In this document: one piece after another, positions 23,001 through 35,700 of the stretch | Position numbering within the stretch: position 1 is the stretch's first letter | Layout of the letters: each line of letters opens with the position of its first letter | Origin: Oxyruncus cristatus | Taxonomy: Eukaryota > Chordata > Aves > Passeriformes > Cotingidae | Assembly (NCBI GenBank): GCA_013399855.1 | Contig: VXAY01002115.1 | Location: 1,771,630 to 1,835,629 of the forward strand | Direction: 5' to 3' | Length of the DNA: 64,000 nucleotides | The notes under the pieces: generated by a model | Databases searched by the model: none | Told to the model about the DNA's origin: nothing | Seen by the model: the letters and a program-made list of their open reading frames with translations, nothing else | Position numbers and translations under genes: made by a program

Positions 23001-26000
23001 TCATTAATAATATCTCTTATCAGTAGATATCCAACACCTGACAAAGGAGATGAGCTTCACAATCCCCCAAAGTCGTGCAGGAGGCTACAGGGTAGGACAG
23101 GGTGTAGCAACATTAATTCTGTCCCTGCACATGCCTGTGACCCCATTTCTACACCTTCAGTCCTGGAAGTGAATGCCAACCTTCATGTTGTCATTCTGCC
23201 CACTTGAGAACACATGAGTGAACTGTATAATATCACCTATTAAATCACGTAAATAGTCTTGGGATGTTGAAAGGTGCAGATAAGGTTAAAGAAGTCTTAC
23301 AGCGAGGAAGTTTATGTGGCTGTTTATTTGTTTTACTGTCTAGTGTTTAAGTATTTGGGCATTATGATCACTGGGCAGGCTCAGTTTAGCTGAAATCTAG
23401 TATGAGTAGGCCAGTAATTCTGTGCCTAAGCACTTAGAGAGTTTTAACACTAAGTTACATTACATTTTTATTTAAATGAACAAATCAGTATTTCTGGTGA
23501 AATGTATTAAAGCTATGACTGTATATAAAAGAATATAATATTTTTATCAAAGAAATTGTGAAATCTCACAAAAATCTTCCCCCCCAAAATTAAAACTCTC
23601 ATCAAGGACATTAAAAACTCATAAAAATAGTTATTTTTGTCCAAACGATACTGATCAAAATAGTGTGTGATCAAAACTGTTTTGATCCAAATAAAATCTG
23701 GTCAGAATAATGTATGAAAACTACTGTTATTTAAATTTGAACAAACTAGATTAGTCACTCGTGTTTGCAATTATATTGGGACAGTGCAAGAGACGTATTC
23801 CTATATAGTCTGGTGGTAGTTTTGTGAAATGAGATCATGTCAATAAAATAGTATTTAACAAAGATAAGAGCTTGTGCCTCTAGCAGATGAGATAGCAATC
23901 AGTGTGATTTCAGCAAGAACAACTCCTAAGTTCATATCAGGTTTGCTGTTGGAATTTTACTTGGTTGTGGGAGATAACAGTTGTAGTTGGAAGTTCTTAG
24001 TGCCGCTTACAGTCGTATTCATCGAGTCAATTTGACCTTTGTTAATGGGCTTTAATTAGAACTCAGACTTTATAAGCAGAAGATTGAGATTAAAATAAAT
24101 TAAGTACCATAGAGATAAGGAATTATATTGGTCTTTGAGTGATTTATTTGCTTCTTGCTAAGTGAACCAAAAGTACAAAGGTGGCGCTCAGCAATGACAT
24201 GGTGGTTGTACCAGAAATGTGGTTAACCAGCTCTGCTGTCCCTGGGAGGTACCACCAGACTGATGCTGGGCAGGGCAATTCTTTGCTCCAAGAACGTCTT
24301 CTTGGCACTTTTAAAGTTCGGGAGAGAAGCTCAAGGCACACAGAGACTGGAGGGAAGTGAAAGTGAGAAAGAAGTGAAGAGGAAACAGCTTGTAGCCTTC
24401 ACCACAGCTGTTTAGAGCAGGAAGAAACACAGTGAAGCAAACCTGCCCATGGTGGGCAGCTGGTGACTTCAAAAATGTTGCCATGAGGGGTGAATAGAGA
24501 GAGGAAACTGGAGAGAAAGGCTTGGGGAAGTTTTATAGTCAAAGGGGGTTGCAACAAGAAGAAACATTGTGAAATAATAAAATTAGAAAAGTCACCTGAT
24601 CCGTATCTTCTACTGGTGATAATTACACATAATTTTAAATCAGTGCTCTGATATTTCTCTATTTCAATGTAAAAAGGGGGAAATTACACAGTTGGTAAGA
24701 AAATTCTTCTCTCCATACTTTACTAAACTGCTTATTTGTCATTAGTGTGAGGAAACCAACAACAACAAAAGTGTTCTGTTGGTAAATGAAGTATCTTTTA
24801 CTGACAAGCAGGAAAAATCAAAATCTACAAAGCTTCCTTATTTAAGCTGTACAAAATATGAGACAAAACTTTCAGGCATTGACATTTGAAATTAGCTACC
24901 AAACACATTTAGATTGATTTCAGAAGCTGTTGGATATCTATAGCTCCTTGTTCTTCCATCCGAACACCATTTAACAGGTTTTCAACTATCTCAACGTGGC
25001 TGAACTTTAAACCACACAAACAGTCATGGTGGAGAAGGCAAAAGAGGCTTGAATTAATCTTTTTATTTCTTGCTTGCTCTACAGAAATCTTAATACCCCT
25101 ACAGATAAGACAACTCACAGGTCAGATAATTGGAACTGCAGCACTAAGAGCTGCACACAGAAATGGATGAGGATACATTAAAGCAAGGCAGAACATCGTG
25201 GACAGAGAAAATGTCCTCATGGCTCAGGGCAAGTGGAGTTGGGCAGCTCTGTTTTTTTGCCAGATCCTTTTCAGACTCTAACACTGCTGAAAAATCCCTT
25301 ACTTGGCTTTGTGTATAAAGGAAGTCAACATCTCAATGCACACACTCTTTCTCTCACATATATGCAAATCCACACTTGCACATATGTAGTGGTACGTGTA
25401 CATTTATGTGTATGTATCTGCATATATGTAGATTTTAATGCCCTTCCTCTCCCTACAGCCTTCTGGTTCATTCCTGCTGTTCCAAGAAAGCCCTTATATT
25501 TTCTTTTTTAATCTCATTTCTTATGTTGTTACCTCCTGCTTCTGTCAGTGCTTTCCAAAGAGGGACTAAGACATGCTCTCCTGGGGATGCCCTGGAGTGA
25601 AGATCAGCCATTGAACAGGCAGCAGGTTTGGAGAACAACGTATAATTAGTGTGTCAGAGCAGTCTGCAGCCCAAACTGTGTTTTGAATGAAATAAATATG
25701 CATATTTCTAAGAGCTCAGTCAGCTATAAGAAGTGATGTTAACACATTTTGGGAACAATGGTAATTTAGCTGACAAAATCAGATTTCAGGGTAACCCCAT
25801 AGGAAATTGCATAATATATAATTGTGCAAAGAATCTCTTTATCCTTCATGGTCAATGGAGCCTATGATTTGCTCTGCAATCACATGCTTTATATTGAAAT
25901 AATTCTCTTCCCAGAGGATTTTAAAATTAACAACATTGGACTGAGTTAAGTACCTTATCTAGAAACAAAAGCATGAAGTTAAAAATCTGCCTTGATTTAA

Positions 26001-26530
26001 ATGAATCCTGCCATACTTTCAGAGTGGTTTCAGGTCACATATGGGTGGATATGTTAGAGTGACTATATGAAGAGCTATTTAATTCAAAGATGTGCCACTC
26101 AGTTGGTTCTGGAATAGCTTGGATGTTAAGAAATACAGCCCATGACTGTTCAGAGATGATAATTTGTTAACTCATAGACTAGCCCAGTTTAAATCCACAG
26201 AATGGAAAGAAAGGATGATCCCCTGCTGGGAAGTGTTTGTCACTCCCAAAGAGCCAAACCCAGAACAGGGGGTAGAGATTTTTTTTCTTTTCCTCTCCCT
26301 ACGTGCCAAATAGGACAAGCATCCCTCGGCAGCGCCCACCATTTACCTGGAAAGCTGCAGGGATGTTTCAGCCACCCTGCCTGTCCCTGGCTGTGCCTCA
26401 ACCCCGTTCATCGGGACCGAACGGGCGACTTACGTTTTTCTCACTTTCCCCTTCGAACCGGTGAAAGAGTTAATTTGAATGCGAACGTGCCAGAATTGCG
26501 GTGGGTGTGCAAGGGATTAAAGATCAGCTA
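17061..26530. other. Intergenic region between divergent PKD1L2 and BCO1
   Basis: About 9.5 kb, AT-rich, with many short open frames on both strands and none that I recognise. Contains a (CT)8 run at 19093-19108, a perfect inverted repeat at 23669-23687, a degenerate TATG/CA-rich stretch at about 25350-25430 and a homeobox/nuclear-receptor-like motif cluster near 24025-24065. No CR1 copy was recognised here. Any shared regulatory DNA of the two divergent genes would lie in this stretch. Confidence 0.75.
19093..19108. repeat. (CT)8 dinucleotide repeat
   Basis: Sixteen bases of pure CT alternation in the intergenic region. Confidence 0.9.
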
Positions 26531-26573
26531 TTATAAATTGTCAATCTATAAGCCACCGGCCACCGGCCCGCGG

Positions 26574-26598
26574 TGCACTTTGACCTTATCTTTATATG
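26574..26598 (+). promoter_or_regulatory. Candidate BCO1 core promoter: DR1 site plus TATA-like element
   Basis: The minus strand of 26574-26586 reads AGGTCAAAGTGCA, a direct repeat of nuclear-receptor half-sites with one spacer base (DR1), the class bound by PPAR/RXR and HNF4. It is followed within 5 nt by a GATA-type TTATC and TTTATATG (26591-26598), a TATA-like element that would place the start of transcription near 26620 and give a leader of about 55 nt. A second TATA-like TATAAA lies at 26532-26537. A PPAR element close to the TATA box has been reported for mouse Bcmo1 (recalled), so the arrangement fits the gene. Not tested. Confidence 0.45.
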
Positions 26599-26678
26599 TA
26601 ACAGGAAAAAGCTGTTCTGAGCCCAGACGGGGGATACCAGGGCGGGTGCCGGAGCGCTGGGCACAGCAGGGACCCGGA

Positions 26679-26754
26679 ATGTCATCGCCGGTGGAGAAAC
26701 TGTACGGCAGGAATAAAGAAGAACACCCAGAGCCCATAAAAGCCGAGGTGCGGG
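26679..26754 (+). CDS. BCO1: BCO1 exon 1 (coding part)
   Basis: Residues 1-25. Begins [19 protein letters not shown], four residues longer than the recalled chicken start before the shared NKEEHPEP block. Start context CGGAATGT is a weak Kozak site. Donor CGGG|gtaagt, phase 1. Confidence 0.9.
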
Positions 26755-29700
26755 GTAAGTGAAGGAAAATCTGTGCTAAAACGCGCCGCTATTTCCGTGT
26801 TTTCCAGCCGGTAAAAACTGCGACGTTTGTTGACCCGAGGCAGCGCTGGAAAGGGAAATGAAAGGGGGAGAGAGAGGGAGATACGCGAGGGAATTTTGTT
26901 TAAAGGACTGATCTCAGATAATGTTTGTGACCCTGCTGGGGGCTTTTCCTCACTTCACGGGCAATTGTGTGTACTTTTGAAAAGTCTGTTTGAACGGGGC
27001 TTACTGAAGTTGGTGGTGAGAGATTTAATCTCGGCCACCCCCTCCCCCACGGCGCTGCTCAGGCTTTCGGTTTCTCTCTCTGTCGCTCTTCCCTCCCTCT
27101 GTCCGCTCCCACTCTTCCCTGGCTCCAGGGGAGGCTCACTAAAATTCGGGCTCGTCAACAAGTAGCCAAGCAACAGTACTGGCTGCCACCAGGTAGCGTT
27201 AAAAAGAGGTTCGAGAAGTTAATCCGGTAAAAACTGAGGAGTTTCCTTCAGCTGGACAGTTTAAAGTGGCTCTCTAGGGAGGAACGCTTGACCAGTCTGG
27301 TATTTTTCCTGGTTTCTTTTACTTTACGGAAGACTTGTTTTGCTACAGCCACAGAAGAGGTTTGTTGCCGAGAACCCCTGTTTAGTGAATCTCTGCTGTA
27401 TTGTTTGTGATAGGTAGTCCAAGAAATGTAAGGAATCTTACACTGGTTGCAAAGTCACTTCCCAAGTACAACTCTTGAAAAGATGACAATTAAAACTTGC
27501 ACGACTTGGTTGTTGTTCAGTTTGGTGGCTGAATAGGGAAAAATTTTGTGTCAAGTCAGACGAAGTGCTTTGCTGTAATGGTCTTTCAATTGATTTATGC
27601 CTTTATGGGTTTATACTTTTCAATTATTTTTTTCCTCAAGTTAACAACTTACTGAAACATTTGAAGTTGTTTGCAAATAAACCATTTATCAGATCTGATC
27701 TCTATTATGCAATAGTTTATTTGAACAAAGACTGCATGTCTCAGAAAATGAAATTATGTATACGAAATATTCCATCATTGCTAAAGCAAACTTACAGAGA
27801 ACCTTGACCTCTTTAAATATTTTGGTAGTCCTGAGCTCTGCCAGTGTTTTGGCTCCTTGTTACTCAGCATGTACACTGTAAATATCAACTCATACTTCTA
27901 AGGTCAGCTGCAATTTAACCCATGCCCTCTGTCTGAGACTCTGTTGCTACAATAGTTAATAAATATCCAAATATTTGGGGGTTTCTCTGTGTCACTGTTG
28001 TGTCCTCAAGTGGTAGGGAAAAGAATAAAGACCAGATTTTTAAAGCAATATAACACTTTAGGATGCTGACTGGTACCAAGTGTGATTTACAGAAATGGTT
28101 AATTCCCGCTAAGATGAATTTTCATCTGAAAACCTCACTAACTGAGCCTTTGCTCCATGTTTTCCATACTGAAAACATGCCAGAAATTACACTGAATTGC
28201 ACCAGAAGTTTCAGAAGCTGTGTCAAATCCACAGTGCCTTAAAAAGAAAATCCTCTTTTCCCCCTGTTTATCTCTTCCAGCAAAATTATTTTATTGGCCT
28301 GTCCTGGAACCTTTGGAGCATCATTATTCTGATATGCAGGAATAATCTCTAAACACAATTTTCAGCCCTGGGAGCTGCAAGATGTTGCTTGAATTGCCCA
28401 TAATATGGGAGAAATAGCAAAGCTGCAACCTGCTACTGCCAGATAACAGAAAAGTTTAGAAAGGGAAGTGGCAAGAAGAGAAACAGTTGTATTTTAGGCA
28501 TGTAAAAAGACTCAACTTGTTCAGCAGTTAATGTTCAGCAGCCAACCAAATGAAAATCATGGATCTATTTGAATATACACTCTCTTAAGGTCATAATCCT
28601 ATTCTGTCTGAAGGATTTTTTTCTTTTGCTAACTGGTGATTTCTTCACTGTCTCCCCACCAGCTATTTTTTAGTTACTTGGGTTTTGTGCAATGACCTGT
28701 ATTAAAGGTTAAACCACGTCCATCATACACACAAAAAGTACTATAATTGTTGCTTTGGAACTTCTTGTTTTAGGAAGGGAAGTAAGGTTTGGTTTTCCAG
28801 GGTCTTCTACGGAAAAAAAAAAGAAGAAAAAAAAAGTTCTCCATCTGTTGTGTCAACAATTTTTTATCTTCCTCATGTATCCCAGAACTGTAACCCTAAT
28901 GAAGTTATGCTGTAATGATGGATGAGGGCTGCCCAGTCCCTGGAAGTGTTCAGGGCCAGGCTGGATGGGGCTTTGAGCAACCTGGTCTAGCAGAAGGGGG
29001 TTGGAACTAAACAATCTTGAAGGTCCCTTCCAACCCAAACCATTCCATGAGTCTATGATTCTAACTGTGTGGAGAAGCAGGATGTAATATTAAATATTCC
29101 CTCAGGGGGCAGACACAAAGAGAAACAAGTGAGGCTTTTCATTTAATATCTCTTATGCTTTTGTTCATCTCTTTCACCCCCATGACATTCTTTAATTGTT
29201 GTTATTCTGTGAGTCAAATGGTAGGTAATATATTTCTTGCAGGGATTTGAAGAGGAACACTTCTGATTCAAAGCTCAACAGTACTTGCATATTTTCAGTA
29301 TAATATTCCTACACTTTATTTGTGTACAAAGCACTACATTATGACTAATGTCACAAAAGCACTCCCAAAATGACACTACATTATGCTGTGTAATTTAATT
29401 AATGAGATTTTTACTGGAATTAATTTAGCCTGAAGTCTGAATTGATATACTGAAGGCCAGTGCAAATCATCTAACCCATAAAATATGTTTGTTTCTGATA
29501 AGCTCTAGCTTTTCCTGGCATGAATGAAAGGGCTGAAATGTATTGCTGTGAAGTCTGAGTGCAGGAAAGAAAGGTCCAACTTTATTGGCTTCCTGATAAT
29601 TAACAAATTACATTCCAGCAATCTCATCTTCTTCTAGTAATCTCATACAGCAGTAGTCATGCAGAATGTTACATTTTTGAGCAGAGGAAATTTTAGGGAA

Positions 29701-32700
29701 CCCAAACTCCGACATAATTGTATGGTACTGCAAATCTTAACACACCGGTGCTCTGTGTGACTACATGAAACCCTTAGGAAAACTGTCCTGGAACAGCCCC
29801 CTCACCTAAATGAATGGATACTGGTAACTCCTTTCTGTTTTATAGGTCAGTTGCCCACATGGTTGCAAGGGATCCTCCTCCGGAATGGCCCAGGGATGCA
29901 CACCGTAGGGGACAGCAAGTACAACCACTGGTTTGATGGCTTGGCCCTGCTGCACAGCTTTACGTTTAAAAATGGTGAGTTGTTTCCCATCACACTAAAA
30001 AGGGCTCCACAACCCACATTTTGGTGCCTTACGTCGCTAATTCTGTTTTGGGTTGGATTAGAGTGTTGGAGGTTTTGTCTGCAGAGCGGCTCGTGCGTGA
30101 GGTGGGAACGGCTGTGGGGAGAGTCTCTCCAAGCACCTCCCTGTCTGCAGCAGGAGTGTGTCTGCAGGGCTGTTATCAGGAGGATGTTATATTGGCCTTT
30201 TTTCAGGAGTGCCAAAGTTCAGTATTGGCAGCCCAAAATCAGCTTTGGGCAGGTCACTGCAGGGCAGCCTTTGCCTTCCACCCAGAGCAAGAAAATCTCT
30301 GCTATTTTTAAATGGATCAGCCCCGTAATATCTGGAGGTTTTTCTGTTGTGGATGAACAGCCTAATTTCAGGGAAGACTAACATTCCCCTTTGGGGATTT
30401 GGTTGCAGCTATAACAGCTGCCAGCAGAGTAACTGGGCCACTGTGTCACTTCACACATCAAACCTCACTTAGTTATATTTGACACCCCTACAGTCCATCC
30501 TCCTACATGTCATCTTTGTGGGGGAAAACAGGCAGCTCCTCTATCCTAAACAGTTGCATCTTTTCTTTTGAGTTAGAGCATTTTTGATTCATTCAGCTGT
30601 TTTACAGTGTGAGGCAGGATGGTTTACACCCAGATTCTTGTGGCAAAACGTATGTACCTATAAAAAAAATGGGATTTACTCCTGCCATCCTCCAATCCTA
30701 GTGCTTACTTTTTTTCATTTCTGTGATTGGAAGCATTTAATGCAACTGCAGGGTCTCCTTGCCTGTCCAGATCAACATCCTTAACAAGATAACCTTTAAA
30801 GAAATGGTCAGTGTTTTTTAAATTGCCAGTATGTTTTAATGATCTAAAGCAAACAGAGCTCCCCTAGTTCAAGTACAGGGGTCCGTTAACTATTTTAGGG
30901 CAGACATTGGTTCCTTCAAGCAATTTGTTACTCTCTCATAACTAGGTTTTGCCAAAACAGGAGATTTATCACACCCACACATGGATTGTATAATTAATCA
31001 TTTTTGCACAGAGTGTTTTATTTTACTGGAACAATTTATTCAAATCCCTCCTTTCCCCTCAGAAGGCCCCCAATGCTGCCCAAATGTGCTGGGAGTCAGG
31101 GAAATCTTGACAAATTGCTAACAATCTCAGCAGCCACAAAGCCTTTCAAAACAGGGAGTTAGGGACATTGTTTGGCTCGTTCCAAACTGTTGTCGCCTAA
31201 AGGGCAGCTGCTTGAGAAACTTTGGCTTTACCTAATTTGCTAATTTTCTGAAGAACTAAGTATAAAATGTGATGGAAACCTGTTTGTTGCTCTCCAGGGG
31301 AAGTTTACTACAGAAGTAAGTACCTCCGAAGCGACACATACAACTGCAACGTGGAAGCAAACAGAATTGTGGTGTCTGAGTTTGGGACTATGGCTTATCC
31401 AGATCCGTGTAAAAACATATTTGCCAAGTAAGCAATGCTTTTCCCAACAAGATTCTTCTGTCTGCTTCTCTCCCTGTTTACCCCTGACACACATGCACAG
31501 ATGTAAAATTTGTTCGGCAAATTTACAGTTACTAAACATCGAGAAGGCCTCCACGGATTAGTCTGAGGCAAATACTTTTAATTGGTTTTATCACCAATAT
31601 TGGCTGTTTTATTCACTTGGAGCAAACAGATTTTGTGAAAAACAAACCTTCTCTTTCTCAAGCTTTTCGCAAAACTGACAATACTCTGTAAGGGGAGAAG
31701 CAGCAAGAGAGGAAAAGATCACAGAATCACAGAATATGCTGAGCTGGAAGGGGCCCACAAGGGTCATCAAGCCCAACCCTTAGCCCTGCTCAGAACTAAG
31801 AGGTGGGGAAGGAATTAATGCAAAGTCTACTCAACAGAAAGAAGAGAAGCATCAATAACTGCAAAAAAATCAGAAAAGCTTTTTGATTAAAGCTGATTTT
31901 GCAGAGAGGCGAGGTGTAAGCTATCATGTTATCCTTGGTCTTGTAAGATTGGCTGTAGGTATTCCCTAACAAATGCAAATAGCTCATCCCTCTCTACTTC
32001 CTGGCTGAACTACCTCTAGTGACCTCGAACGTGATATTTGGTAAGAAAACATGCAGGAACAGTTCTTGCAAAATAGCTGATATGTTGTAAGTTGTTTTCC
32101 TGAGATCAGATGATTTTCTTCCCTCTTCCAGCAGTAATAAAACTGGCCTTTTAAGTTCAAAAGGGATATAAGCAACTTTGTCTTGGCTTCCAGGGACTAC
32201 AATAATATCCTACACTAATAAGGAAAACTTTGGAGCCCATGTGTGAAATTTGATCTTTGAAATCATAATTATTATATGGGATAACACTGGGAACAAAAAT
32301 ATTCCATGAGGGAGGATATGACTTTATTTATGAAGGCATACACTGAAAAATCTTCCAGCTTTTAGGTAGGAACTGCTAGGCCAAATTTTCCCAAGGTAGG
32401 CCCAGGAGAGTGTGTAATTAGCCCATCCTGATAAAGCAGTGCATGTGCTGGAGCTGACAGCAGGAATGGGCCTGGATGCCCATTTGTGCATGGAAAAGCA
32501 TTGGCTTGCATGTCCTTAACCCTCCCCCAGGCCAAGGGCATTGGAGAAGTCCGTCTCCTTTGCCTTTCCAGCCTTTCCACTGAGGCAGTGTGGGAGCTGC
32601 CAGGAGAGGGCCCAGCAAGGAGGGACAGCCCCAGACCTGTCACACTGCTCGGGTGACTTGTGCTGTGTGCAGGGGAAAGCAGCTCCAGCTTCCAGCTCCA

Positions 32701-35700
32701 ACGAAGCTTTTGGGAATCTCCCTCTGTACAGGGCATTCTGCTATTTGTCTCACACCATTCCCGAGTTCACAGACAACTGCCTGATCAACATTATGAAAGC
32801 TGGGGATGATTTTTATGCTACCAGCGAGACCAACTTCATCAGGAAGATTAATCCGCAGACTCTGGACACTTTGGACAAGGTATAAATCTCTGCCTGCTGT
32901 TTTAGTTCCTTTTCTGCCAGCGAGTAAAGTTACAGGCTGACTGATAAGGATCCTTGGACACATGCAGGACACAAAATATTTTTCTTCTACTCTTGCCTTA
33001 CTTTTGGAATCATGGCAAAGTGAAATAGTGAAGGTAGCAGATCTTTTAAGGACTTGTGAATTCAAATTTAAATCCCATGTGGTTTGGAAAAAGCTGGGCT
33101 TTGAGCAGTTTCACTTGTACATAATCTAGTAAGGTTGCAGGAATAATACCACAATCACATGATTATTTTGAATGATTGCCATTGTTATGTATCTCAGTTA
33201 TAAAATTATTTACATAATTAACAAGTCAGTAGGTCAGTTATATGACTACTTTTCAAGAACCTTATGCAAGCCATTACTTAATTATCAAAATGGGATCTTG
33301 ATACATCGAAATATACAGTGAGGTTTTTTCCTAGCATGTGGTACAGTTTGAGTACAGCTTCCAAAATTTAAATCAAACAGAAATCTTTCTGCTCCAGCAG
33401 ATTGCCGGACCCACAGCCCTGTTAAATAAACTGATTCCAGGGTGAAATGGGAATTTGCTCAGGAACTTCTTCAGCTGATCCTCCCCTGGTGTCACGTGGC
33501 TGCAAGGGAGGGGTGACTGTAACTCAGATTCTGTAACTTAGTTTTAGCCTTGAATTAGGAAATCATTTGACATAAGCTATTTAGTTTAAATATTTAATTT
33601 CAAATGTGGTGTTAGCGGAGATCAATTTTAATTCTCTTACACTTCTCTCACATCTCCTATTGTATCATTTTCCAGGTAGACTACAACAAATACGTAGCTG
33701 TAAATTTGACAACTTCTCACCCACACTATGACAGTGCTGGAAATATTCTCAATATGGGCACTTCGATAGTTGATAAAGGGAAGACAAAATATGTTCTGTT
33801 TAAGATTCCTTCCTCTGTGCCAGGTAAGATATGTCTTTTCTTGGTATTTTCTAGAAACTTGGTAGCAATTTCTTCTCTTCTGAGGGTAAGGAGGAGTGAT
33901 ACAGCTCTTCTAGCAACCAGTGGTGATCATTTTCTTAATTTCAGCTTATTGTGAACTTCATATTAACTGCTTAGCCTCTCTAGGCATGTGCTCTTACAAA
34001 GGTTCATCTTGAGTACTGTGTAAACCAACTATTTCAGTAGGAAGAACCTTACTTTCAGATGAAGATGTTAAAAACCAGTTTTCTCTATAGGGCAGTATGT
34101 GTAATTGTAAACTGCAAATTTAAATTTCTTCATAAATGAAAATTTTCTTAAAATGCTGATACTGTGATTATAGGGAAGCAAATAAAACCTAATATAGAGC
34201 AAGTTCCTCTCTAACCTGGCTGGCCTCCACTGGGCCTTGCTGGAACACCATCCTTTGTTCACAGAGCAAAACACGTCAAATAATATTTTGTGCGTGTGTG
34301 GTGTTGTTTAAAATCAGCTGCCTGTCCCTTGCTGAACAATCAAGAGGCCCTTCCACAGCTGCAAGATCAGTTTGGAATTTCTAGCTGGGGCTCAAACAAA
34401 GTCAATACAGGTCAAGCAGGAACATCTCCTTAGCAGTTAAAAAATAAGGGGACATTTGACCTCCTCTTAAAAGCTACTGATTTAAGTGAACACCTTTCTC
34501 CTCCATGCTGGAAATTCTGAAGGCAGTAACCAGTGGAATCAAATCCCAAGACAAGGGATTTGATCCATTCTGCCTGAATGCATCTGGCATTGTGATTTCA
34601 CCATGTTGCTTCACTGGGATGCAAACTTCTACGTTAATTATACAGTAGTAAACGAATCACTTTCTTAAGAGGAAAATGCTAATAAAGCTGAGAGGAACCT
34701 GCTCTTCCATGCATGGGAGAAAGCCAAGCACAAGTTTGGATAGGAACTTACTATAAACATATTTTTATTTTTGACCATTTATATTCAGAACAAGAAAAGA
34801 AGAAATCTTGTTTCAAACACCTGGAAGTGATTTGCTCCATCCCTTCTCGCTCTCTGCTCCACCCCAGCTACTACCACAGCTTTGGAATCACAGAAAATTA
34901 CATCATCTTCATAGAGCAGCCCTTCAGACTGGACATTCTCAAAATGGCAACTGCTTACATCCGAGGTGTGACCTGGGCTTCCTGCCTTGCCTTCAGTGGG
35001 GATGACAAGGTACTTTTCCTGATGCTGAGCAATGGGGTGAGGCAGGCCCGTGACCTCTTCCACGCTGTTCTGTTTTCATCTGCTTCGTTCATTTCAGTAG
35101 TCCCTTGTTTTTTTAAACCCTTGGCTTTCGTGTTGCGCAGTTTTTTTAGAAGTTGTCTTTTTTTGAATACTGTCTCCCACGTCCAGAACTTTCACAAATA
35201 AATATGCTGAAGCTCTTGAGAAAGGGAGTAGTTTAGAAACTAGGAACCGTTAGAAATACTGTCTTCTAGCAGAGAAATTCCAACCTGCACCAGCATCTGA
35301 GACACATCCAGTTGCTCCTGGCCCTGAGTTCTTAATATGCTTCAGTAGACAGACAATGATTAGAATGTTGATGGTTACCATTAGAAAACAGTTTTCTAAA
35401 TAGGTATTTCCTGACTGTGAACAGTTTTCAATAATGTTTTTCTGTCTTTCAGACTTGGTTTCACTTTGTAGACAGGAGGACTAAAAAGGAATTGTCTACC
35501 AAGTTTTATACTGATGCCATGGTGTTTTTTCACCATGTAAATGCTTATGAAGAGGATGGCCACATTGTTTTTGATATTGTTGCCTATACAGACAATAGCT
35601 TATATGACATGTTCTATTTAAAAAACATGAATAAAGACTTTGAAGAGAACGTCAAGCTCACCTCCATCCCGATCTGCAAACGATTTGTTATTCCTCTGCA

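Noticed and set aside
26202..26678. In-frame open sequence upstream of the BCO1 ATG as an N-terminal extension
   Set aside because: It contains the likely promoter elements and has no match to BCO1 proteins; family start is at 26679.
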